A stretch of 6,513 nucleotides of DNA from an uncultured bacterium (GTDB lineage: Bacteria > Bacillota > Clostridia > Lachnospirales > Lachnospiraceae), in assembly GCA_905215155.1 (NCBI GenBank), contig CAJMPJ010000084.1:1-6513 (forward strand), read 5' to 3'. The notes below the pieces were generated by a model. It saw only the letters and a program-made list of their open reading frames with translations, was not told where the DNA came from and made no database searches. This document shows positions 1-5,048 of this stretch, in pieces (the stretch's first letter is position 1; the number at the start of each line of letters is the position of its first letter). The position numbers and the translations under genes are program-made.

Positions 1-84
1 GGTGGTATTTTTGTCGTAATGATTTTACTTTACGGTATTTCGCAGCTGCTTTTAAAGCTGACTGCACCAAAGAATGAGAATTAA
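1..84 (+). CDS. C-terminal fragment of a membrane protein (5' part outside window)
   Basis: Frame 1 is open from the window edge to a TAA at 82-84, giving 27 residues. The first 20 or so are hydrophobic (GGIFVVMILLYGISQLLLKL), and the tail TAPKNEN is short and polar. This fits the last transmembrane helix and cytoplasmic tail of an integral membrane protein such as a transporter. A terminator hairpin begins 50 bases after the stop, which supports a real gene end here. The family cannot be identified from so short a piece. Confidence 0.6.
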   Translation, partial: GGIFVVMILLYGISQLLLKLTAPKNEN

Positions 85-133
85 TTGAATTAGCTGACTG
101 TCTATTTATTAGAATCCTAAAAATAAAATGTTT

Positions 134-175
134 AAAGAAAAAACGATGGAAGAAATTCCGTCGTTTTTTCTTTTT
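134..175. terminator. Rho-independent terminator, probably bidirectional
   Basis: A 16-bp stem (134-149 with 158-173, one G-T wobble) closes an 8-base loop and is followed by a T-run on the plus strand. The minus-strand side is also T-rich (positions 120-133 read in reverse). It can therefore end both the truncated plus-strand gene at the left edge and the minus-strand gene whose stop is at 226-228. Confidence 0.85.
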
Positions 176-225
176 GTGTTACAGTAAAAATGAGGCTGTT
201 AAGGCTCTTGAGAGCCATGAGAAAA

Positions 226-942
226 TTAAAGTTTCTCCGTCCGTATTTTGCGGATTTTAAGTATCAGGTAACCTCCAAAGACTGCAGTGTAGAGCAGGAT
301 GGACAGGACATAATTAATTCTATAAAATAGATCCATCTCATAGGCTGGGTTTACTGCGTCTATCATGTTTGGAATTAACAGAACCATTAAGTAAAGATAG
401 AGCAAAGCAAACCAGGGATAGGCAAGTCTCTGGATTTTTTTCCATACCAGTGGCTTCATGCGGCGCCGTACTTTGGTAAATGACGTGACCATAAGAATGA
501 TCATGATGACGAACATGGGAACCGTAATGATCAGAGCGATGATGTCCCTGGTCCCAAGCTCTTGTGGAGTATGTAACACGGCAGGAACGTAATAGGTACC
601 GTATACAAAGGAATGAGCCAGAGTCATCAGACAGGCGATAATGGAAAGATATCCTCTGATCGGCATCAAGGCTTTTACCACCTTACTTTTTTTATTCAAG
701 GCTCCCAGATACATGACAATGACAAACAGGGCCGTCGGGAATGCCCCTCTCCAGAAGACAGAAACGATCCATATATAGGTCCATTCCGGCCAGGCAGAGT
801 ATAGATCGAAGGTTTGGTAACATACCATCAGAGCGATGATCCCCAAGGAAAGTACATAAAAAATTCCAGGTTGTTTTCTTATGGCGCCCCTGAAAAAATA
901 GACAAATATCAAAGCCTCCACAAGTGCAATTAAAAAAATCAT
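226..942 (-). CDS. MsrQ/ferric reductase-like integral membrane protein, heme ligands partly lost
   Basis: This 238-residue protein is almost entirely hydrophobic, with about seven predicted helices (roughly 1-17, 28-46, 57-81, 96-116, 134-154, 173-191, 209-229) and short basic loops; there is no soluble domain. Its central part resembles the ferric-reductase-like transmembrane domain family, which includes MsrQ (YedZ). The pattern is RGYLSIIACLMTLAHSFVYG at 96-115, then a loop with W167 leading to KKIQRLAYPWFALLYLYL. Family members bind heme b through histidines and move electrons across the membrane. Here H110 fits the first ligand, but the two later ligand positions are Q171 and Y184. The start is the ATG at 942, preceded by AAAGGAG (about 950-957) at 7-nt spacing. 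It is transcribed alone, divergently from the DUF3892 gene, with no MsrP-type partner visible. The fold assignment is from pattern recall and moderately sure; redox function is doubtful. Confidence 0.65.
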   Translation of the reverse strand: MIFLIALVEALIFVYFFRGAIRKQPGIFYVLSLGIIALMVCYQTFDLYSAWPEWTYIWIVSVFWRGAFPTALFVIVMYLGALNKKSKVVKALMPIRGYLSIIACLMTLAHSFVYGTYYVPAVLHTPQELGTRDIIALIITVPMFVIMIILMVTSFTKVRRRMKPLVWKKIQRLAYPWFALLYLYLMVLLIPNMIDAVNPAYEMDLFYRINYVLSILLYTAVFGGYLILKIRKIRTEKL

Positions 943-988
943 GTAATGTCTCCTTTTTAATTATGATGAATTACAAAAACAAGTCGCG

Positions 989-1004
989 GTTAGCTACAAC
1001 TAAC
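989..1004. promoter_or_regulatory. Short inverted repeat, possible operator in divergent intergenic region
   Basis: GTTAG and CTAAC flank a six-base centre (CTACAA), a perfect 5-bp dyad about 47 bases upstream of the minus-strand start at 942. A poor minus-strand promoter (TTGTAG, 18 bases, TGTAAT) can be drawn overlapping it. TTAG/CTAA half-sites recall sites of metal-responsive DtxR-type repressors, but the spacing does not match the classical 19-bp site. No regulator can be named. Confidence 0.3.
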
Positions 1005-1017
1005 ACAAGGTATATCA

Positions 1018-1031
1018 CAGGACTATTCCTG
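1018..1031. promoter_or_regulatory. Second short inverted repeat in the divergent intergenic region
   Basis: CAGGA and TCCTG are exact complements around the centre CTAT. The site lies 14 bases to the right of the first dyad, between the starts of the two divergent genes. It could be a protein-binding site or chance. No convincing sigma-A promoter for the plus-strand gene was found nearby; TATATT at 1050-1055 is a possible -10 without a good -35. Confidence 0.25.
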
Positions 1032-1118
1032 CGTCGAGTTATTATTTTGTATATTTTTTTAATAGGAATGAAACACTATGGATGAAAGTAAAGATATAAA
1101 GCAAACAAAGAATTAAGC

Positions 1119-1179
1119 AATCAAGAAAACAAGGAATCAAGAAAATTAGGAATAATAAAACAGGGAATAAGGCAGGAGG
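1119..1179 (+). repeat. Degenerate purine-rich tandem repeat in the leader of the DUF3892 gene
   Basis: Four decaying units run head to tail: AATCAAGAAAACAAGG (1119-1134), AATCAAGAAAATTAGG (1135-1150), AATAATAAAACAGGG (1151-1165) and AATAAGGCAGGAGG (1166-1179). The first two are 16 bases long and differ at two positions; the later two are 15 and 14 bases. Each starts AAT and ends in GG. The last unit contains the Shine-Dalgarno AGGAGG (1174-1179). The array gives the leader an almost pyrimidine-free strand, probably unstructured RNA. Confidence 0.6.
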
Positions 1180-1187
1180 AAAAGACG

Positions 1188-1490
1188 ATGCCAGATGAGA
1201 AGGTTCAATCCATTCCAAACAATCTGCCGATGATGGCATTGGAGGATATTCCGGTACCAAATGCCGACGCAAAGCAGATCGTTGCGTTAGTAAAGGAAAG
1301 CGGACGTGTTACCGGCTACCAGCTTTCCGATGGGAGAGTACTGGATAAAGAAGAAGGGGTCCGGCTTGCAAAGCAGGGCGGAATCAAAGGGGTGGGAGTC
1401 TCCTCCAGAAACGGCAAGGAGTATCTGAAGTCCTTGCCGGATGGCAGTGAAGGCAATAATTTAAGCAATCTGCCCTCGATTACCAGTTAA
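1188..1490 (+). CDS. DUF3892 family small protein
   Basis: This 100-residue soluble protein matches the DUF3892 pattern. It has IVALVKESGRVTGYQLSDGR (31-50), then a stretch with EEGVRLAKQGGIKGVGVSS, then a YLKSLPDG segment followed by NNLSNLP near the C-terminus. The family has no established biochemical role; members are small single-domain proteins common in Firmicutes. The conserved region begins near residue 28, and the first 27 residues, rich in Pro and Met, look disordered. The ATG at 1188 is well supported by AGGAGG at 1174-1179 with 8-nt spacing. It is a monocistronic gene, divergent from the membrane protein gene on its left and convergent with the carbonic anhydrase on its right. 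Family assignment is fairly sure; function is unknown. Confidence 0.8.
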   Translation: MPDEKVQSIPNNLPMMALEDIPVPNADAKQIVALVKESGRVTGYQLSDGRVLDKEEGVRLAKQGGIKGVGVSSRNGKEYLKSLPDGSEGNNLSNLPSITS

Positions 1491-1505
1491 GTTGTGAGAT
1501 ATTCA

Positions 1506-1543
1506 AAAAGGTTCAATCCCCTTACACAGGGATTGGACCTTTT
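1506..1543. terminator. Hairpin terminator shared by convergent genes
   Basis: A 15-bp stem (1506-1520 with 1529-1543, one G-T wobble) has an 8-base loop. The stem ends in AAAA/TTTT pairs, so either transcript finishes the hairpin with a short U-run. It sits between the DUF3892 stop (1490) and the carbonic anhydrase stop (1548), so it likely terminates both. Confidence 0.8.
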
Positions 1544-1547
1544 GGTG

Positions 1548-2090
1548 TTAAGAGACAGGGGTAAGTCTGCCGCAGGAGATATCCATGATAAACCCCTGGA
1601 TCACCACGTTACTTGGGATTAGGGGATGGGTTTTTAGTAAAGTGACGGACTGCTTTACGGCAGTTTTAATGTTGTCCATACCCTGAAGCCAGGAGTCCAA
1701 ATCAAATCCTTCCTCTTTCAGCTTTTGTATGGTATCCCGCTCGATTCCCCGCTGGACCAGATGGGTGATCAGGGTTTCGGAGGAGATGGTGGCGGATAAG
1801 CAGTCGGTATGGCCGATGACCATGACTTCTTCCACTCCAAATTCAAGGATGGCAATCAGGAGGCTTCGTATGGTACTGTCAAAAGGGTTTATGATCATGC
1901 TGCCTGCAGTTTTTATCAGTTTCACATCTCCGCTGTGAACGCCCAGTGCAGCAGGAAGAAGCTCCACCAGTCTGGTATCCATACAGGTGATGAGAGCCAG
2001 TCTTTTTTTGGGGTATTTGTTGGAAGCGAAGTGCTTATAAAAACCGCTGTTTACAAAAGTGTCATTATACTTTAAGATTTCCTCAATCAT
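1548..2090 (-). CDS. Beta-class carbonic anhydrase (YtiB-like)
   Basis: This is a 180-residue soluble protein of the beta-carbonic anhydrase family, zinc enzymes that interconvert CO2 and bicarbonate in the cytoplasm. The ITCMDTRLVELLP segment gives the CxDxR motif (zinc ligand C36, catalytic dyad D38/R40). VIGHTDC supplies the other zinc ligands, H94 and C97. The stretch GDVKLIKTAGSMIINPFDS (54-72) is the usual core strand and loop. The sequence closely recalls Bacillus subtilis YtiB in its start and motif context. All metal ligands are present, but L98 follows the second cysteine, where most members have Gly. Length is normal for this short subclass. The ATG at 2090 has GGAGG (2097-2101) at 6-nt spacing. 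It is a single gene, divergent from the GGDEF gene. Family is sure; catalytic activity is likely but not shown. Confidence 0.9.
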   Translation of the reverse strand: MIEEILKYNDTFVNSGFYKHFASNKYPKKRLALITCMDTRLVELLPAALGVHSGDVKLIKTAGSMIINPFDSTIRSLLIAILEFGVEEVMVIGHTDCLSATISSETLITHLVQRGIERDTIQKLKEEGFDLDSWLQGMDNIKTAVKQSVTLLKTHPLIPSNVVIQGFIMDISCGRLTPVS

Positions 2091-2112
2091 AGTCTACCTC
2101 CATTATAATCGA

Positions 2113-2142
2113 ATTATCTCCATTGTAATAAATAATTCTTAA
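2113..2142 (-). promoter_or_regulatory. Possible promoter of the carbonic anhydrase gene
   Basis: Read on the minus strand, TTAAGA (2137-2142) and GATAAT (2113-2118) are 18 bases apart, giving a leader of roughly 20 nt before the ATG at 2090. The -10 matches consensus at five of six positions and the -35 at four. A perfect TATAAT closer to the gene (about 2103-2108) was rejected because it abuts the ribosome binding site. Confidence 0.35.
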
Positions 2143-2195
2143 CGGGGACCAAAACGCTGTCTTAAAGATTGTTTAGCTGAAAAATCATGAAAAGC

Positions 2196-2224
2196 TTGTT
2201 GCAGCAAATAATTTTATCTACAAT
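2196..2224 (+). promoter_or_regulatory. Probable promoter of the GGDEF gene
   Basis: TTGTTG (2196-2201) and TACAAT (2219-2224) are separated by 17 bases, predicting a start near 2231 and a leader of about 75 nt. The -10 matches at five of six positions; the -35 matches only in TTG. The -35 lies in a near-palindrome, TTGTTGCAGCAA (2196-2207). The -10 forms the left arm of an A/T hairpin sequence, 2219-2227 with 2236-2244 (9 perfect pairs). Confidence 0.45.
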
Positions 2225-2294
2225 TTTAAAATAAAAAAATTGTAAATTTCTGGATGAAATGCTAACATGGACGTAGGTTTTATAACATTCATTC

Positions 2295-2300
2295 AGGGGG
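2295..2300 (+). promoter_or_regulatory. Ribosome binding site that sets the GGDEF gene start
   Basis: AGGGGG lies 5 nt before the ATG at 2306. The in-frame ATG at 2267 has no comparable site upstream, so translation from 2306 is preferred. This removes 13 residues and places the first membrane helix close to the N-terminus. Confidence 0.65.
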
Positions 2301-2305
2301 ATTGT

Positions 2306-3391
2306 ATGTTTCTCTATGTACTTCAAACATATTATGTACCAATTATTACGCTTATCATTTTTACCGTTATGGTTATAACAGACAAACTTTTTTCAAGACG
2401 TATCAAGAAACTGTTCCTTTGGGAGATTGGTTTGATGTTTTTGATGATTATAATCAACGGGGCAGATTTTTGTTTCCGGGAAATGAGCTCTAATTCAAAT
2501 GGCTGGATACTCAGAACCATGACGACATTATTGAATTTTGGATTGAGCCCCTGTCCGCCTATGGTCCTGGTGCTGATATACGAGACAGAGGAGTCCAAAA
2601 AGTTTTCCAGATGGTTTTATGCCCCCTTGCTGTTTAACATGGCTGTATCCCTGCTCAGCATCCGGTATGGATTGATTTTTCACGTAAGCAATGAAAATGT
2701 CTATACCAGAGGACCTTTGTTTTTTGTTCCTTTTGCAGTGTGTGGCTTTTATTTCCTATCCCTTATTTTCTGTGCCGCGAAACAGAGGGACAAGCCCAAT
2801 AGGAAAGCGGAGACCGCTTTTTTGACCGTGTTTTTGGGATTGATCGGACTTGCAATAGTGTTGGAAATCATTTTTCATATTCAATTACTGGTCTGGAGCT
2901 TATCGGAAGCATCTTTTATGCTTTATTTTCTTCTTCTCATGACTCAGAAGATCCTGTATGATCCCCTGACCGGAACGTATAACCGGATCGCTTATGAAAA
3001 GCAGCTGGAGAAGATAAACGGACGGTCGGTGTGTACCATAGCCATGATTGATTTAAATAATTTAAAAAATTTCAACGACCGGTTCGGCCATTCCAGCGGA
3101 GATGAGGCCATTTGCGGAGTTACCGCCTCCATTCTGAAGGCAAAAGGAAAGCATATGCATCTTTACCGGTACGGCGGAGATGAATTTGTGCTGTTGAGCT
3201 GCCGGTTATGCGGGAAGGAGATGGAGAGAGTACTGGAACTGGCCCAGGACCGGTGTGAGGCGGTTCAGGGCGTCTGTCTTTCTTTTTCTTATGGAGTAGC
3301 AGAATACTGGCCGGGAGATGATTTAAACAGCATTATCCTGAATGCGGATGCGGATATGTACCGGAATAAGAGAAAATTCAGAGATATTTAA
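2306..3391 (+). CDS. Seven-TM membrane sensor with C-terminal GGDEF domain (probable diguanylate cyclase)
   Basis: The protein has 361 residues from the preferred start (374 from an upstream ATG at 2267). The first 214 residues form about seven membrane helices (roughly 10-27, 36-52, 70-92, 104-122, 137-157, 172-192, 196-213), a sensor module I cannot assign to a named family. A short link leads directly into a GGDEF domain starting DPLTGTYNR (219-227). It has the metal residue D249, the guanine-contact pattern NDRFGHSSGDE (257-267), and an intact YGGDEF signature (289-294). Such domains condense two GTP into c-di-GMP at the inner face of the membrane. The conserved residues suggest activity. 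The RxxD inhibitory I-site before GGDEF is absent (GKHM occupies that place). It is probably its own transcription unit, but no terminator separates its stop from the tyrS promoter that begins seven bases later. Its signal is unknown. Confidence 0.85.
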   Translation: MFLYVLQTYYVPIITLIIFTVMVITDKLFSRRIKKLFLWEIGLMFLMIIINGADFCFREMSSNSNGWILRTMTTLLNFGLSPCPPMVLVLIYETEESKKFSRWFYAPLLFNMAVSLLSIRYGLIFHVSNENVYTRGPLFFVPFAVCGFYFLSLIFCAAKQRDKPNRKAETAFLTVFLGLIGLAIVLEIIFHIQLLVWSLSEASFMLYFLLLMTQKILYDPLTGTYNRIAYEKQLEKINGRSVCTIAMIDLNNLKNFNDRFGHSSGDEAICGVTASILKAKGKHMHLYRYGGDEFVLLSCRLCGKEMERVLELAQDRCEAVQGVCLSFSYGVAEYWPGDDLNSIILNADADMYRNKRKFRDI

Positions 3392-3398
3392 GTTGCCC

Positions 3399-3427
3399 TT
3401 GACAAACGGAGAAAAAGCCCATATACT
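3399..3427 (+). promoter_or_regulatory. Sigma-A promoter of tyrS
   Basis: A perfect TTGACA (3399-3404) and TATACT (3422-3427, five of six) are 17 bases apart. This is the strongest promoter in the window, predicting a start near 3434. Its -35 begins seven bases after the GGDEF stop codon. Confidence 0.85.
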
Positions 3428-3433
3428 AGTCAA

Positions 3434-3728
3434 TAACTTCATATACCATAAAAAGCGTTGATAAGAACAAGTAGCAGTACGAGAGACCACACAGAAAGCA
3501 GCCGGCGGATGAGAGGCGCGTGGAACGCGGATTGCGAATACCTCTTTGAGCTTCACACCCAACGGCAGAGCGCCCAGTAGGCTGTGACGGATTCCTGCAC
3601 CCGTTATTGTGCTAGAGTATCGATTCTGGTACTCAAAAAGGTAAGCAGTGTGAACTGTTTATGAACTAAAGGTGGTAACACGAGATTTTGACCTCGTCCT
3701 TTTGATAGGGCGGGGTTTATTTTATTTT
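3434..3728 (+). promoter_or_regulatory. Tyrosine T-box riboswitch leader of tyrS
   Basis: The leader shows the T-box hallmarks. The base of Stem I pairs CGTTG (3456-3460) with CAACG (3560-3564). Within Stem I, the AAGAACAAGTAG stretch (3463-3474) fits the kink-turn/loop-E side. On the other side GAATACC contains the specifier TAC (3539-3541), a tyrosine codon. The T-box sequence AAAGGTGGTAACACG lies at 3668-3682. Its TGGT (3673-3676) would pair with the free ACCA end of tRNA-Tyr, whose discriminator base is A. Uncharged tRNA-Tyr is expected to stabilise the antiterminator and allow tyrS transcription; charged tRNA leaves the terminator to form. Length (about 295 nt) is normal for the class. 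The specifier agrees with the downstream gene. Confidence 0.93.
3690..3728 (+). terminator. Regulated intrinsic terminator of the T-box leader
   Basis: An 11-bp stem (3690-3700 with 3707-3717, including G-U pairs) has a six-base loop and a broken T-rich tail to 3728. It ends 17 bases before the tyrS start codon and competes with the antiterminator formed by the T-box sequence just upstream. Confidence 0.85.
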
Positions 3729-3745
3729 CAAAAAGGAGAATTGTT

Positions 3746-4969
3746 ATGACGATTTACGAAGAACTGAAAGCCAGGGGATTGATCGCCCAGGTGACGAATG
3801 AAGAGGAAATCAGCAAGATGGTCAACGAAGGAAAAGCCGTTTTCTATATTGGCTTTGACCCTACGGCGGACAGCCTTCATGTTGGACATTTCATGACACT
3901 GTGCTTAATGAAGCGCCTTCAGGAGGCGGGAAACAAGCCGATCGCCCTGATTGGCGGAGGAACCGGAATGATTGGTGATCCATCGGGCAGAAGCGACATG
4001 CGTCAGATGATGACCGTGGAGATGATCCAGCATAACTGCGACTGCTTTAAAAAGCAGATGAGCCGCTTCATTGATTTCTCCGATGGCAAGGCACTTATGG
4101 TCAATAACGCAGACTGGCTGATGGAGTTGAATTATGTGGAACTGCTTCGGGAAGTGGGCCCCCACTTTTCCGTAAACCGGATGCTGGCAGCGGAATGTTA
4201 TAAGCAGCGTATGGAAAAAGGACTCAGCTTCCTGGAGTTCAATTATATGATCATGCAGAGCTATGACTTCTATGAATTATTCAGACGCTACGGCTGTAAC
4301 ATGCAGTTCGGCGGAGATGACCAGTGGAGCAACATGCTGGGCGGTACGGAGCTGATCCGCCGCAAATTAGGTAAGGATGCCCACGCCATGACCATTACCC
4401 TTTTGTTGAATTCCGAAGGCAAGAAGATGGGGAAGACCCAGTCCGGTGCCGTATGGCTTGATCCGGAAAAGACCTCTCCGTTTGATTTCTACCAGTATTG
4501 GAGAAATGTGGCGGATGCGGATGTGCTCAAGTGTCTCCGTATGCTGACCTTTTTGCCGCTGGAGCAGATCAATGAGATGGACCAGTGGGAAGGCAGCCAG
4601 TTAAACCAGGCCAAAGAGATTCTGGCATACGAGCTGACAAAGCTGGTACATGGAGAGGAAGAAGCCCAAAAGTCATTGAAGAGTGCCAAAGAGCTGTTTA
4701 CCGGAGGAAATGCGGCTGATATGCCGGCCTGTGAACTGGAGGAGTCTGATTTTACCGACGGCATCGTGGATATTCTGACCATCCTGCAAAAATCCGGACT
4801 GGCACCCACCCGTTCCGAGGCAAGACGTAATGTGGAGCAGGGCGGTGTTACGGTAGATGGCAAAGGGGTAACGGATGTGAAAGCCCTTTTTACCAAAGAG
4901 CAGCTATCCGGAGAAGGACTTGTAGTAAAGCGCGGTAAGAAGAAATTTGTGAAAGTTTTTGTAAAATGA
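3746..4969 (+). CDS. tyrS: Tyrosyl-tRNA synthetase
   Basis: This cytoplasmic class I aminoacyl-tRNA synthetase attaches tyrosine to tRNA-Tyr using ATP. The 407 residues are normal for the bacterial TyrS family. The Rossmann catalytic domain begins with [15 protein letters not shown] (34-48), containing the HIGH-type motif HVGH (45-48). [13 protein letters not shown] (71-83), QSYDFY (171-176) and FGGDDQWSN (188-196) form the tyrosine pocket. KMGKT (227-231) is the KMSKS-type loop in the form usual for TyrS. The C-terminus (about 345-407) is an S4-like RNA-binding domain with the [18 protein letters not shown] pattern. The ATG at 3746 has AAAAGGAG (3731-3738) at 7-nt spacing. It is a monocistronic gene controlled by the upstream T-box and ended by the perfect hairpin after 4996. 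No anomalies were seen. Assignment is certain. Confidence 0.98.
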   Translation: MTIYEELKARGLIAQVTNEEEISKMVNEGKAVFYIGFDPTADSLHVGHFMTLCLMKRLQEAGNKPIALIGGGTGMIGDPSGRSDMRQMMTVEMIQHNCDCFKKQMSRFIDFSDGKALMVNNADWLMELNYVELLREVGPHFSVNRMLAAECYKQRMEKGLSFLEFNYMIMQSYDFYELFRRYGCNMQFGGDDQWSNMLGGTELIRRKLGKDAHAMTITLLLNSEGKKMGKTQSGAVWLDPEKTSPFDFYQYWRNVADADVLKCLRMLTFLPLEQINEMDQWEGSQLNQAKEILAYELTKLVHGEEEAQKSLKSAKELFTGGNAADMPACELEESDFTDGIVDILTILQKSGLAPTRSEARRNVEQGGVTVDGKGVTDVKALFTKEQLSGEGLVVKRGKKKFVKVFVK

Positions 4970-4996
4970 TTTAAAAATAAAATATGAAACAAACAG

Positions 4997-5048
4997 AAAC
5001 GGTCCGGTATTAATGATGATCTCACTCATTAATACCGGACCGTTTTTT
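4997..5048. terminator. Perfect 20-bp hairpin terminator shared by tyrS and the HD-GYP gene
   Basis: Positions 4997-5016 pair exactly with 5026-5045 around a 9-base loop, and six T residues follow on the plus strand (5043-5048). The minus-strand side (CTGTTTGTTTC) is moderately T-rich, so it probably also ends the convergent HD-GYP transcript. That gene's stop codon (5047-5049) lies inside the T-run. Confidence 0.92.

Noticed and set aside
203..216. Small hairpin (GGCTC, four bases, GAGCC) just after the minus-strand gene stop at 226
   Set aside because: A five-pair stem with its T-run 14 bases away is too weak to call a terminator. The strong hairpin at 134-173 lies just beyond it.
1078..1116. 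Twelve-codon open frame (MDESKDIKQTKN) that could be a leader peptide
   Set aside because: It has no good Shine-Dalgarno, no regulatory codon run and no attenuator-like hairpin after it. It is low-complexity purine-rich sequence.
1042..1272. Open frame of 76 codons on the minus strand with a hydrophobic C-terminus
   Set aside because: It overlaps the start of the DUF3892 gene and owes its openness and Leu/Ile/Phe content to the purine-rich tandem repeat on the other strand. There is no ribosome binding site or family pattern.
1729..2075. Two plus-strand open frames opposite the carbonic anhydrase gene
   Set aside because: They are antisense to a gene with all catalytic motifs, and neither has a recognisable protein pattern.
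2225..2305. c-di-GMP riboswitch in the leader of the GGDEF gene
   Set aside because: The leader is only about 75 nt, very A/T-rich, and lacks the conserved GEMM core elements. The upstream region of the HD-GYP gene is also too short.
2267..2305. N-terminal 13-residue extension of the GGDEF protein from the ATG at 2267
   Set aside because: There is no ribosome binding site before 2267, whereas the ATG at 2306 has AGGGGG at 5-nt spacing.
4489..5025. A 178-codon minus-strand open frame opposite the end of tyrS
   Set aside because: It is antisense to the conserved S4 and anticodon-binding part of tyrS, runs through the terminator hairpin, and has a Ser/Pro/Phe-rich composition typical of a shadow frame.
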